A stretch of 64,000 nt of DNA from Daphnia carinata (lineage: Eukaryota > Arthropoda > Branchiopoda > Diplostraca > Daphniidae). The notes under the pieces are model-generated. The model did not search any database. It saw only the letters and a list, made by a program, of their open reading frames with translations, and had not been told where the DNA came from. Location: positions 1,178,001 through 1,242,000 of the forward strand of contig NC_081335.1 of assembly GCF_022539665.2 (NCBI RefSeq). The letters are read 5' to 3'. A program made the translations under genes and the position numbers. This document shows positions 13,701-27,100 of this stretch, one piece after another. Position 1 is the stretch's first letter; every line of letters starts with the position of its first letter.

Positions 13701-16700
13701 AACAGCTAATCCTGTATGTGGTGTAGACGGCTTGATATTGAAAACCAACATCTGAATAACATCTACAAATGAGCCCTTTTGATTTTCTAGATGTGGGAAC
13801 CTAATTTAGTTTCAAAGAAATGAGGGAAGAGAAATCATATTACCTCCATTGTTCAAGTTCACTCTGCCTTTATGAAACTAGCAATCAGGTACTAAAGTGT
13901 TTCTTGCACAGTAACGTTTGACCTACTGCACACTGAAGTTCAAACGTAAAAGTTCAAACGCACACTGTCGGGCGGTATGGCAATCCATTTCACTCGAGAA
14001 ACTTAAACAACGATTGGCACATAATGTAGTCTCACAAACTTTGCCAGCAAAAATAAACTTTCTAAGAAACCTGACAATCATTCAAATATAATGTCGATAA
14101 TGTTTCGAGCAAAAATGGCGGATGTGTTCACAAGTCAATACAGCAATATACTAGAGCAGATTTGTGTCACAAAACAAGCAAGACATTTCTCATAAGTCTC
14201 CATGATAATTGAACAACGTTGCAAAGTTGAATTTAAAAGTTACTAACAACTTCGTTATTTTTTCTTTTCTATTTCATAGCAGACTAACTATGTCAACTGC
14301 GAAAAAGCTTTAACGAAACTCGTGAAACGTCACGTTTCAAGGAAAGAAAAATCAAAACTAAAAAGAGAAATACTGAATGGGTTTAAGCACATTTATCCGA
14401 ACTCTGTTTTTCTTTTTTCTTTTAATGATGAAAAATCATCCAACTGTACAGAGAAAATGTTCACAAAAAGTATAAATGTGAAATCCAGATATATAGCTCG
14501 CCACTCCATCTATGCATTCGTTGCTGTGGAGATGGTACAGTTGGCGATATGTTGACGAGCTACGAGCCCGGGATGGGTTTGTCTACTCCATCATCCGGCC
14601 ATGTGAATCTATACAGCACTCATTTTTCCCCTCTTTTCCCTTTAAAAGAGAAAATCTTGAAAAATCTAACAGACGTTTCTTTATTTATTTTCTCCATTAT
14701 ATTATGCTTGCTCTCCCACAATCCTTTTTATCTTAAAAAAAAAATTTTTTTTTTCTTTAGTTGTTGCTGCTGGCGACGATCCTTGCTTTTGATTAGCTCC
14801 TTCAGATCGTTTCAACTTTTTTCTTCGCCATTTTATGTACAGCTCGTTGTCTACTGCCTGGTCTCCGTTTTCCCATTCTTTTCAAGAAAGGCAACCGAGG
14901 AAATACGACCGACAAAACAAAGTAAAAACTGTACGACAGCGATTCTAGTTTTACCCTTGAATCTCGCCATACTGTCTACATCGTTTTCATCATCGATTGG
15001 TACATCAAATCGGATGAAAACTTGTCATCGTCGCCCTATAAAGCTAATGATCCAAAGTGCATTATACGACGAGCCAACAGGGACCGATAGACGAGCAGGG
15101 CATACTTAAACTATAGGGCTATATATAACTATAATCCATGGCCGAGGATCAAGTTAGCCTCCAACAGCCATGAAAGCATTTTACGTGGTTCGCCCCAGAT
15201 AGCCGAAATATTTTTTATACTTGGTTTTCCAATCCCCACCCATAGAATTGAAAATGAATTTGTAATCACAAAAGTGCAATACGATAGACAAGTGAATAAA
15301 ACATTGGCATTCTACGTTTTTCGGTTGGGGTGAAGAAAAGTCAACAACAAATAAAAAGAAGATGGGCGCCATTTTCTCTCCCAGTGTTTACGTTCGCGGA
15401 CGTGACTAGCCTTGTCAAAACAACATTTTTACCCTACAATATTCTACAAATCCCACTCTATACTTTAGTTTTTAAAATGCAACCCTCTGTTCTTTCTAGA
15501 AAAGAAAAAATGAAACTGTTTACATCGACGCACTATATCAATCTTGCAAGCAATTTTCTCAAATTCTTAAGTGAACAGATTGGACACACTAGACGGGCCT
15601 CATACGTGAAGTAAACTGTATTTTTCCTACCGTAATTTCAGCTAAAAAGAAAATTTATTTAGAGTGTTGCGTGGGTTGTGTCTACGATGCAATTGGAGTA
15701 GAAATTTCGGTGAGTCGCTGTTGTGTAAATCGCCAATTCGATTAGAGCAGAGCAACGCAAAGAAAGTGAAAAGACGGTGCCAGTTCAATCGAATTTCAAC
15801 CGTTCGATATGCGGCTGCCTCGACAGTTGAAAGACAAAGATCTTTTTGATTTAAACGGGGTTTCTTATCGTTACGTAGATACAGCGCTTCTTTTTTCTGG
15901 CCCCAAGGAATCCAAACGTTCCACGCCAACATATTCAATCGATCCTGTTAGACCATGGCTCTTTCTCCAAAGACAAACGCCTCATAAACACATAAAAGGA
16001 AGATGTAGGGTTGGAAAAAAAAGGGGAAGAAAATGAAAACATTTAGAAATCCTGTTCGGCAAAGCTGATCACGTTCCACTATGACTACTACAACGACGAC
16101 TGTATAGGCCCAGTAGCTCTTAAATCCGCTATATAACGTGCCTACATCTACGTGCTATTCATCGGCTTTCATTCTCCGTTCGCAGAAATAGAAGATTTTT
16201 TTTAATTTTAAGGCTTGGATGATTGGTTTATTTTTCCCTTTATAGTTGTGCCTGCCTCATCGATTCACCGATGTTGCCAAAGCCGCAAAACATGCTCGGA
16301 TGTTTTTATCCCTGTGGCTATGCGGTTCATGTAATTGCTATTCTTACGGCGTCGCGAAATAAAAGGGATAAATCGATTTAACGACGACGAGGCTCTAGGT
16401 CAAAATCACAAAGCTGATTCCGGATGCAGACGATGACAATCCGTAAGCAAGTTCAAGTCCCTGCCAGCATACGTAAAAAGAAAATAAAATGTGTGTGTTT
16501 TCTAAACATTTAAAAAAGAAAACGGGTGAGCGAATGTGATTGGCTTATTTTGACTCTTGAATTATACATCGGAGCGGGGAGGGCGTAAAACAATAGGAAA
16601 CTAGTTACTTCCTCGCAAGGGAAACAACAAAGCAGAAAAGTTGGTAGAAAATATTGTGTCAAAAAAACTCTTGGCCGACGATGGATAGAAGGGCGCAAAC

Positions 16701-17330
16701 GTCGCCTTTTGGCAACGCTGCCTTGATGTAACAGATATTAATGATGCAAATGTCTGAAAGCGGAATTGATTGCAGCAGCAGCAGTACTAATACTACTCTC
16801 CTTTTATCGTTCAAAATTTTTTTGGCTCCATCTATCGGCCTACTTTATGAGGCTATTGTGAATGGTTTCAAAAGTAATGGGCTACATAAAAATGAACCAG
16901 ACTTTTGAAAAATAAAAATATCTTTCAGAGAGAGAGAGAGAAACGGGAAAAAAAACACGCAAAAATGACGAGTTCTATCTTAGCCAAAAGTCAATAGAAA
17001 GACGGTACGTCGGCGAAATTAAAAGAAGACACTTGAAACTTCCCGTCGCATTTACAGACAAAACAAAAAAATAGAGAAGAAGAAAACACTTGCCAGGTCG
17101 ATGAGTTGCGACAATTTGAGTTTGATGCGGACGGTTAGTACGTCGCTGTTGTTGACGACAGGACGGACGATCTTGTTGTAATTGGATAGGAGGTCGTCGT
17201 AGAGACGTTTGGCGTCCGGATTACCGCAGTTGGCCGTCTGGAGAACAAGATACCAACAGCACAGCAACACTGCCGTTGTACACGTCAGCCCACGACTGCA
17301 ATAATTTTTACTTCCTTGCCGGTGAGCCAT
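1706..17330 (-). CDS. Nicotinic acetylcholine receptor alpha-type subunit (probably alpha4-like), ten coding exons
   Basis: Subunit of the cys-loop cation channel gated by acetylcholine in the neuronal plasma membrane. Exons: 17330-17094, 11893-11849, 11784-11675, 9907-9727 (or alternative 7684-7504), 5503-5388, 4565-4397, 3192-3056, 2985-2707, 2616-2316, 1909-1706; all phases match, giving 592 residues. Visible: signal peptide (about 1-36); ligand loop D ([13 protein letters not shown]); Cys-loop C164/C178; vicinal cysteines C237-C238 (FYTCC), which mark an alpha subunit; M1; GEK then M2 ([19 protein letters not shown]); M3; a roughly 180-residue cytoplasmic loop; M4 and the [10 protein letters not shown] tail. 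The 45-, 110- and 137-bp exons are typical of the family. Intron 1 is 5.2 kb and uses a GC donor. Insect alpha4 genes are known to have alternative exons 4/4', so alpha4 is my best guess; other alpha1-4 group members are possible. Confidence 0.95.
7504..7684 (-). CDS. nAChR exon 4' (alternative copy)
   Basis: A second 181-bp exon of the same phase, covering the same segment: loop E ([18 protein letters not shown]), a Cys-loop with both cysteines still 13 residues apart, and loop B changed to GSWTYAGYQ. Acceptor is TTTTACAG; donor CAG|GTCCGC is weak. Including both copies would duplicate the segment and put two Cys-loops in one subunit, so they are most likely mutually exclusive. No stop or frameshift is present, so it is not a decayed copy. 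Confidence 0.88.
9727..9907 (-). CDS. nAChR exon 4 (upstream copy)
   Basis: A 181-bp exon entered in phase 2 and left in phase 0. It codes 60 residues covering ligand loop E ([17 protein letters not shown]), the Cys-loop and loop B (GTWTYDGFK). Acceptor is a TG repeat ending TAG; donor is AAG|GTGCGA. It joins in frame to the 110-bp exon upstream and to the VDLRHI exon downstream. A second exon of identical length and phase lies 2.0 kb further into the gene. Confidence 0.93.
9911..9946 (-). promoter_or_regulatory. (UG)n and A-run at the exon 4 splice acceptor
   Basis: On the transcribed strand the intron before exon 4 ends with a run of 19 A, then TGA, then seven TG units and TAG. There is no ordinary pyrimidine tract. 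UG repeats are known binding sites for TDP-43 and CELF/Bruno-type proteins, so this could control choice between exons 4 and 4'. The control role is inference. Confidence 0.45.
11894..17093 (-). other. First intron of the nAChR gene, 5.2 kb, GC donor
   Basis: The donor reads CTG|GCAAGT (17093-17092 on the minus strand), the usual sequence of rare GC-AG introns. The acceptor TTTTAG is just before exon 2. No GT donor nearby keeps the conserved QLID-L-NLKNQ junction. The intron contains one minus-strand ORF (13494-13751) I cannot assign and otherwise no coding signal. Confidence 0.8.
13494..13751 (-). other. Unassigned 85-codon ORF inside nAChR intron 1
   Basis: Open frame with a hydrophobic second half (about residues 50-80, such as [14 protein letters not shown]) that could form a membrane segment. 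It has no recognised family, no clear splice sites and no known partner exon. It is transcribed in the same direction as the receptor gene. It could be chance, or a fragment of an old insertion. Confidence 0.12.
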
Positions 17331-17626
17331 GTCAGATCACCAGGCAACGGGCAGGTGAGAGTGAAATTAAATTACAAAAAAAAATAAAAACAAACAAAAA
17401 AAAAATAAATAAAATAAATGGACGTATTTCTACGGTCCAATTTTTATTTTTAAAAATTTCTTCTTTTCGGCGTCAATTCACGTTGCTGTTTTCGAATTGA
17501 TGTTTGCTTTGGAAAACTCGTTTGCTCGTCAATCTGGATCGTTAGTTGGCCGTCTGAATCGAGAGAAGGAAAATGAGGGACACACGGGTGAAAGGGACGG
17601 ACAAAATAAAGGGGAAAAGGAGGGAG

Positions 17627-17651
17627 AAAGAAGAAGAAGAAGAAGAAGAAA
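17627..17651. repeat. (AAG)n microsatellite
   Basis: About eight AAG units, roughly 300 bases upstream of the nAChR start codon on the receptor's 5' side. Confidence 0.85.
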
Positions 17652-18912
17652 AAAGGGATCGGCTGCAGACGGACCGGCCGCCAAGGATGCTGCTCGCCTA
17701 CTGATGGTCCTGGCTCGACGACACGGCGCTCACTATCGACGGTGGCGCCACGTCCTACCACGCAGGATTCACGCTAAAAGGGTGAGGTATAAACCAACCC
17801 TCCTTGCCAACACGCAGCCCAGGGCATTAGGACTAGAGTTAAAGAAAAAGAGAGAGAGAGAGAGAGAAAAAAAGGGCAAACAAAACACGTGGATTCAACA
17901 ATTTCTCCGAGGACACACTCGTAGAGGATTTTCAATATTTCCCGCCATTCATTCATTCACGAAACACTGGCAACAATGTCATAACACAGAGAAAGGGGAA
18001 ATATGACCTAATAAATACGGGGCCGGATATCAAATTGATTTGGGTCGTACGGGACGGGAGCTTTCGCGAAATGCGATCCTTCTTCACTCTCGGCCTTTTT
18101 TTTTTTTTTTTTACTACTCACCAAATAGATATACATAATGCACACACTTGAACGCTGTGGAATAGCCAATGTGTTGGCTGTCAATAACGATCGCTTTTAA
18201 CCCTCTACATGAATAACAATGAGCTAGTCCTTCCCCATTTCCGTTTGGTCTTTTAAAAGCCACGGCACTCAGAGCGTTAGAGCGACTACTGTTTGTTTCC
18301 TCTTGGAATTACTGAAACGTATCGACATCTAGCAGGAAGAAAGAGCTGCTGGAGTTTAAAGGTAACAATCCTTTTGATGGAATCAAAACGTCACACACTT
18401 TGTCCAATATGGTTCTATTTTTTTCTATACGCTGTAAAGAATAAAGAGAGGGGGGTTAATGCCGCTAGCTGTACATGAAAGGTGACTCGATTTTTCACTT
18501 ACCGATCCACTCATCGGCCGTTTTCTTTTGAGTCACGTCAGTTCCCCTTTTTTTTTTTGTTAAAAAAAAAATAAATATTAAGAATGAGTAGAAGTTTTCT
18601 ATACATTAGCGTAGTTCTTCCAAATAGTATACTTACGGCCCTGTAACCTTTTTGTGTGAATTACTTTCTTCTTGTTCCTTCTTTAGGGATATAGATTGGC
18701 CTCCTGTTCTCCGCTTATTGCGCATTTTCCTTCTCCTTTTTTTTTTGTTAGAACGAAACAGACCGACTCAGTAGGAAGTGCTGGAACCTATAGCTCAAGT
18801 CCAGAAATTAGATCTCTCGACGTATAGAATAAAAGTACTACTTCGTTCCCCTTTCTTTTTTTTTTTTTGTCGAATGCTCCGCAAAACATCAAGTAAGAAA
18901 AAGATGTCTGTT

Positions 18913-18932
18913 ACACACACACACACACACAC
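18913..18932. repeat. (AC)10 microsatellite
   Basis: Ten uninterrupted AC units in intergenic sequence. Confidence 0.9.
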
Positions 18933-21900
18933 TCACTGCTGTTGGGTTAGTAGCATACTATGGTATAGTTACTATGGCGTCCTTCTTTTCCTGTGAAAGA
19001 GAGAGAGAAGGGTGTGCATGAACTTTATTGATCTTTCGGAGGCTGACTTTATGTGTGTCTGCAATCCCAGCCGTGGAAAATAGTGGCAGCTCCTTCTGTT
19101 TTTATTTCAGGCGTGCATCATACCTAAACTTTGACTTGTTTTTATTCAGAATTATAAATGTATGTTATTAACGTAGGCTGTTTAATGAAAACGCATTTGA
19201 ATCAATAGAGTCGACAAGCCAAATATGAAACAAAAACGAGGACCAGGCCGTTGTCTAAATAAGTTTTCGTTTAGGCTCACAGGTAATGTCAATAAGATGT
19301 GTACTCTGTTTTTATTAAAGAACCTTTTGTTCTTTCTTGGGAGCTCATTATAAAGCTATATTATTATGAAATAAGATCTTTTTCTACAATGACAGCGCAG
19401 GGTACGCAATTTTAAACGAACAATGCATGTTCTCATTTACCTTTAAAAAAAAAAAAAGACAATTCGTTTCATTTGACCCGAGAGTTGGCCATTTTCACGA
19501 TGCTGTTGAATAAAACAGTGCCCTAGACTTGATGAATCGTCGAACCAATGGGTTGAGCTCCCTCTCGAGTTTCTCAAAGAGGATGCGGAAACGCGGCTAA
19601 TTACCGAACACTGCGTGAACCACGCAATCGTTATGGATTTTACGATAGCTTAGGATTTCATTTTAAATAAAAAATAGGTAAGTTTTTTTTTTCAATCACG
19701 GGAAAAAAATGAATCATTTAAAAAACTTTCAGAGTAAAAATAAACCCCTTTCTTTCAAAAATCGCTGATCTGATTCATCGCTCATTATTGGTTTTTTTTC
19801 GCATATTTTTGTTTGGCCGGGAAAAACGTGATGTTGTCTCGAATAAGTGGCGCCGAAAAAGGATATTTGCAAGTAAATTGGATGGGCTGATGGATGCGAA
19901 TAGAGGCAACAAGGAGATAACCAGACAAAAGCGCGAATTAACGTTTTTTGTTGCGCATTTTTTGCGAGGCGGAAAAACATTGGGATAGACGACCGCTGTC
20001 TTAAAAACAAACATAACAAAAAGGGGGGAAACAATTTTCTCTGTTGAGCTTTAAAAAAAAAAGAACGAATATAAACGCGGAAGTAAATGGAAAATATTAT
20101 GCTCATTATTTCAGATGAGCATTTATTAAAATAAAGGGGGGAAGCTGTCGCATGTTTTCCCTTGCGCTCGGCTAATCATCGAGCGACCACAAAAAAATGC
20201 GCATTACAATTTTTTTCTTCCCCTGAGCAGATTGGAGGAATACAAAACAGCAAAGAACAAATCAAGATAACCAAGCGCACACACACGTAAATATTTTTTT
20301 TTGCGCTTTTTCATTGTTTATTCGTCCTTTAGATGCTGTTTGGGTGGGACCAGAAAAAAACTGCTCGGAACACGCATCTACAACAGCCTGTCAGCCTTCT
20401 TTTTTTCTTGCTGTAATCCAATCAAGTACAAAAAAAAAAGAACAGTCTGAGTCGTATCCATTTTTCTTTTCTCTCGTTTTTTTTTAGCAAAAACAAAAAT
20501 CAAAAGAATCCCATTTTTGTGTTATTTCTTGTCCTTGTCTGTGAACGTACCCTTTCGTTTCAAAAGAATCACGTAAACAGGAAAAGAATATTGATAGACT
20601 TGTAAACTACTTGTAAAATCATTGTTATTATTTTTTAAAATATGACGATAGTGAATGATAGATGCTATTTTATGTTTACAGATTCCATCGTTCCTACCAC
20701 GAAAATGGGTTGGAAACACACGGGAATACCCTCCAATAAAAAATGTACGTGCAAAAAAAAAAATGGGGGCCTTTAGATAGGGATCAGAAAACCAAAAATG
20801 TGGAACGATGTGATCACGATGTGCTTAAAAAGATTTGACGAGATTTCGTGAGCGTTAAAGATGGAATTCTACATGAAAATCAATAGAGGAAAAAAAAACA
20901 AAAACAAATCCTTTTTCCTCCTACCCCCAACATCTACATAGGAAATCCCTGACAACAAAGCTGCGGGGAACCGCAAACAAAAATAGAGAAAGAATCACAC
21001 TGGAATACTATAACAGGGGAATGCGGTAAATACAAACTCTGTTCTCATTCGCTCAGCCAAAGCCGAAAAACAAATGTAGGGTACATCTCTTCATCCTTTT
21101 TTTTTTTTTTTTTTTTTGCTGTGAATCAAGATCAAAAAGACAAGCAGCAGCCACTGTTTTTTTTTTTCAGAAACCTACACGACTTTCATTCGAGTTGTTC
21201 TCTTTATTTTTAATGGAAATGAAGTAGAAAAAAAGAGATTGGCGTTGGTGGCGTTTTTTTTTTGTACGTCGACATGTATGGTGATATGTTGAAGATTAAC
21301 GACCAGCTTGTTAAACGGGAACTCCCCTAGACTTTTTTCGATCCCCTGACCAAAACCTGGACACTCCCTTTTTATTGCAGACGTTGAAAAGAGCACGCAT
21401 TGATTTATCTTTAGATGGCGACTTGTTATCTCAGTAACTCGACGCATATCCCCCCCGCAAAAAAAAAAAAAAGGGAACAAACGAAATAGGTAAAGTCGAC
21501 TATCCAACCGAGAGTTGTCCAGGATATGTTCATTTCAAATGAGCGGAGATCCCTAGCGACAACAGGACATGCATGACACATTGAGAAAAAGAGAAACTAT
21601 CGAAGCTAAGAGACTTGTACAATAAAGATAAATACAGCACATGTAACAATCAATCCTTTCCCTCTCCGAAATCTCTGATTCAATGATGAGACTTGGTTTT
21701 CGTAATACGGTCCAACCCCTCGCTATCTGCGAACGACAACAATTAGTGCGTGCCCAGCAGATGATTGGACTCTGCAATCGCTCACGTTTCCTTTTTCACA
21801 GCTCAAACGTCTAGTTAGAAATCGTCGTCGTATTACGTTAGCCAACGCCAGTCTCGTTTTGTGGAACAACAAAAGCAACATTCGTTAATATCCTTCCTTT

Positions 21901-24102
21901 TTTTCGCCAAAATACGTCAATCTTCTTTTTTTTTCTTTCTAAGACTGTCACAAGTTGCTCTTCTTTCTCCACTCGCGTGGGTGTCGAAAAGACCCCTACT
22001 TCGCGTCCATGCAACAACACAAAACGATTTGGCGTCGGTAAAAATGCCAACGCAAAAAATACACTTCCACAATGATCACGATAAAAAAAGATTCCCCGCC
22101 GACATTGACTAGAATCTACGGTAAGTTATAAAGCAAATGAATTCGTACCCAGGTCATGAAAGAAACCCGAAAAATGAAATTTATCGTCCAATAGACAAGT
22201 TTTAAAAAAAAAAGATCTACCTGGACAAAGTGTACCGACTATTGTCCTCCGGGAAATTGTTTTGGTCGTCGCAAAAAAAAAAAAAGGCGATTGGCGAAAT
22301 CTGCACAACATCGAAAGGAGGAGCTTAAGGAGTAGTGGGTTGTACCACGCAAAAGTTCACAACAGATATACACGCATAGAGATGGTGAGGGGACTTGGGC
22401 AGATCAATACATTTGAACTCGAGACGCATTTCACGACGACTCTCGTTTTAAGCTCATCATCTATAGTAGGCTCTCTTCCTATATATTATATTCCTTGAAG
22501 GGAGAAAGGAAAGACAACTCTATTAAACGATCAACGAGTTCCTGGCTACTCATGCAAAGAGCATGGAGAGACAACAAAAGGCGAGCGGCAACACGCTCGT
22601 AACACGAGAAGAAAAAAAAATAACAAAGTTTTCGTGAATTTGCATAAGCGCCGTTTTCAATTCATTCACTAAGATAAGAAAAAGAGAGTCAATCGTGCAC
22701 AAAGAAGGAGAAAATGTGAGAGATACTAATTCACAAAAGTACTATACCCCAAAGGGATGATGCTAAAATGATGAACCAGCGACGCAATAAATGCGCACCA
22801 CAAAATGTGAATAATACAACACAAAACTGATTCGCGTTATCAAAATTAATATCAATTAAGCAAAAAATCCAAAAAAAATTCCCAACAGCCGGCCAGAAAC
22901 TCCTAACATTTCCCCATTATTGGCTACCGTACAAGTAAGCTCAAATTAACAATGATTTCATTTCTTTTTCAGCAAAACACGGACCGAGTTTCTCGACATG
23001 CATAAAGGCACCGAATGTCCTTAACAATAGGAATTTAACTAGTTGTCAAACGGCACCTCCCACGCTAACGACAAGTACGGTATTTTACACCAGCTTCCCC
23101 ACAGTTTACTGGCACGCAACTCCGACCTGCCACTACAGTTCAACATATTGCCAATGCAATCGCAAATTATTACAAACTGAACGCCCCAATTGGGAAATTG
23201 CAACGGTGGCTGTCTTCATCAGGCTCACCGTGACGCAAAGATATGGAACGTACGTTAGAAACATTCGCTTTTGAAATCCTATCTTGATCCAATACATCGC
23301 ACAATCATTCCTTTCTTCTTTAGAAACGAACGTAGATGATTCTCCTTCTGTACGTCGGAGTCTATATAAGACGGAGCTCGGCAGACGTTGCCGAGCCATG
23401 GCGAATGTCCAATCGGATTACAAACGTGATTAAGTACTCTACTGCAAGTACGTATACGCATTCTTTGAAACGCATTAGACATCGGCAGAAAATGAACGAT
23501 GCCGCAAACGCCCAAAAACCTAATTTTATTCAGCTGATTTAAAAAAAATTAGCGCTCGACACTTAATCATTAAAAAGGGGCGTTATTTAAGCAATACAAA
23601 TTTATTGGGTACCGATAATAAAATGTGCTGCGCTCAGCGTTCCCCGAAATAGACACGGTACATCCCCAAAGGCTAAATTACCGTCAAAAGGTGAGCATCC
23701 CAGCGACTTCTTTTTACCGAGTTCGCCCACGCCCGAGCGCTCAATTACGCACAGCCCAATGGAGTCTTCTCTTTCTCCCTCACCCCCCGCTAATACTCGT
23801 ATATTGTGGTTCAAAAAAACGGAAAAAAAAGGTGATACCATACGGTACAGGGAAAAAGAAAAACGATGGTGTCGTTTGCTCAGCTATACACCTCGCGCTA
23901 TACGCGCGTTCCCGTAATTATCGGACGGGGTGTGTAAGCGCGAAAGTGCCGAGAAGAGCCATCGCAAATATATATAAAAAAAAAAAAAGAGAAAAATTGG
24001 CTATCGCGATCCATACAAAATTTTAGAAGAAATGCTAGCTGATTTCAGCCGAGTAAACGATAAAATTTGCGGAAGAAAAGTTATTGCCCGCCGAACCGCA
24101 GT

Positions 24103-24167
24103 GCCAAGTTAACAAAGTGTTAACTTGGCGTCCAGTGCCAACTGAATCAGGAAACGAAATCTGATTC
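24103..24167. other. Two adjacent perfect hairpins
   Basis: GCCAAGTTAAC and its exact complement GTTAACTTGGC are separated by five bases (24103-24129). A second inverted repeat, GAATCAG/CTGATTC with a ten-base loop, follows at 24144-24167. Function unknown. Confidence 0.6.
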
Positions 24168-27100
24168 GTTCGTGTTATTTAAAAAATAAAAAATGCTGAC
24201 TTCTTCCCTTTTGATAAAAAAAAAATACTTTCCACAGAAATGGAAAATACCTTCTTTTTTTGTGAAATTGCGAAAAGTTTATACGCGCTAGTCCAGACCC
24301 CTCAAAATAAAAATCCCAACACGTCAGGGTGACAACGGAACTTCGTTCAAATGCTGGGCCGAAGAGGCCAGCTTCTTTATAAAAATAAATAATAAAAAAA
24401 GATGTGAAAGAAAACAGAAAAACGAAGCTTCTCTGATCGATGAACAGATGGCGATGAAGGATTTGCTCTCTTTTTAACCGTCTCCTCCATCTTTATCTCG
24501 TATGCTGACGATTCCCAATTCCATCTCCCTCCCCCGTCTGAGCCCTTTATTTTCTTGGCTTCTCTCAACACAAACCTCTCTCTTGATAAATTGATGTTGG
24601 TATACACACCACGCAAACACACAACGAACGGAGAAAAGAAAAAGAAAAGATCCATACGGGTCAAAAGGGGGGAAAAAAGATATCGTTATTCGTACAGATC
24701 CAATCGATTCACACCCTTCACTTAAGGGACGCCACTCATTTTAACTATACACAGGCCAGCAGCATTAGACGTTGGCCGGCCTCCTTGTTTGTCATCGTAT
24801 ATTGATTCCCAGTGTGTATAGCTCTCATATAGAGCAACGTTGGTATATAGATGTGGACTCGTGTATCTACAGCGCCACATCACTAGCAGACATCCAATTT
24901 ACCGGAATCGGATGTATACCACACGTCCACACACGCACGCAGCTGAAGAAAGGAAGAGAGTCAATATTGATATCCTACATCCGCTCGTTATGAAAGAATA
25001 AATACTTTTCGTGTGTGTGTGAATGGGATATGTAATGGCGACAGGCAAAGCTGCGTTTCAATGGAAATCATCGCGAGTTTAGATACCGGCGGATGATTGT
25101 GTGACAGCAGTGAATCCGCGTGTTAAATAGTTTCATTGAAAAAAAGGGGACAACAACGAAAGAAAAGCGATCGACTTTTTTCCGTCTGAAAAAATGCGCA
25201 AGAGTCTATTGAAGAGGAAAAAGAATTTTCTTTTTTTTTTTCAAAAAAAAAAAAAGAGAATGAACGCCAAGAATTGCGAAGCGGCGTACGAAAGTGGCGG
25301 CAACTCAATCGGCTTAAAAGTACTAACAGGACGGAATGGCAGGGTATTAAGGCAAGAGGAAAAAAATAAAAATAAAATAAAATAAACGTTAAAAAAAAGG
25401 ACCCATGCGGCAAAAGCTTCGAAGAAAAAAAAAGAACAAATTTCACGCTTCAACGAATTTTTTAAAAACCCACCCTCGATGTCCAGTTTCTTTATATTTA
25501 CTCTAGTAATTTCTTATATTATCTAGAGTGTCGTAAAGCCGTCACCCAAATATAACTTTAAGAAAAAAAAAAAAGCAAATCCGCTTCCGGGCAAAAGTGT
25601 GCCGTTGGTACCGGACAGATTGGAATTGTCAAACACCGTCGAATGACTCAAAACCCGCGGGATTTTACGAAGAAGAAATAAGAGCCATCAGATAAAAATT
25701 TGGTCCCAAAAGATAAAAAAAAAGAAAAGAAAATACTGTGAATGCCAAGTCCATCCGCTTCCGATCCATCAAATGCGGATGGACTACGTCAAAATAACGT
25801 CTGCTCTTTTGATCTGTCATCCGTTTCAACGAAAAAAAAAATGTTCGTTTAACCGATTATCTTCCGACAGTGAAACGGATGATTGACAAACTACTTACGA
25901 CTTCATTTTGCCATGGAATTCTCAAAAATAGCTTCCAACCCAATAAAGACGAACAAAAGCCACGACAATAAAGAAGATGGGGTCTACACTTGACACTCTT
26001 TATAGATACAAGTGCACACCCAAATAATAAATCGACTCAAGGGGTGGGGGCGTTGTTCACAATTGATTCATTCTTCCTCTACCCTAACTGGCAATAGAAA
26101 ATGAATATATATTGAATTCCGAAACTGCAATGAATATCAGCTTTTCGATGGCACAACACCCCTTCTTTTTGATCAAGTACAATCGATATTTCTGTTGACA
26201 AGCTCTAGCCTTATACGACGTAATTGAGACATTTATAATCCAAATTGATGGATCCGATACACACGCACCAATAGTTTCGAACAAACCGATTAGTCAAATT
26301 TGAAATACTTGACAACGCTAGAAGGTAATAGAATGTGCTACTTAGATATAAAAAAATGCGAAATGAAAATAGAAGAGAATCGATACTATTGGCTTTGTGT
26401 TCATTCGGTAGAAAGCATTGTAGCGTTGTTACAATACGACTTGACGATGTCAACAAAGAAAAAGACCAACGTCAAAAGAATTTGATTTTCACATTTTTCT
26501 GCAGCCTCGGAATTCGAAATATCTATCCATAATCTCAATTCAGACCAAAGAAAAAACTACGGCCCAACTAAAAAGAAAAAAAAGAAACAGACGCAAAGCG
26601 ATTGTAGCCTTGAGGAAACGGGGGAAAAAAAGAAGCACTAGCTGTTTGGTAGGATGGTCCTATATGCAAAGCTCAAACGGATCTATGTCACATTTGCAAG
26701 GGAAAACTTCTTTTTCGGAAGAGGGATGGAAATAAAGAAGACGGGAATGCGAAAGTCAGACGAATATCAAACGACAACGCAAATCAAGAGGGAAATAGAG
26801 GAGAAAAACGCAGAAAGGAGTCGCACACCACCAACCTTTTCGTTTCATCTCGATGAAGGCGCTACATAAAAAAAAAGCTGCCGGAATTCAGATCCGGATA
26901 CGGGAAATTGTATATATATGCACGCACATATAAATACGAAACTTCCTGCAACGCTCCGCCCTTTGAAGAGTCGATTCCAAACAAGGGGCCAATTTCAAGT
27001 AATGTTGTCAGCAACGCAACATTGCATCCAATTTTAACGATTATGTGATGAGCCGTGGTGATGGAAAGATTTGACGCGCAAACGAAGATGTTTTGATTGA

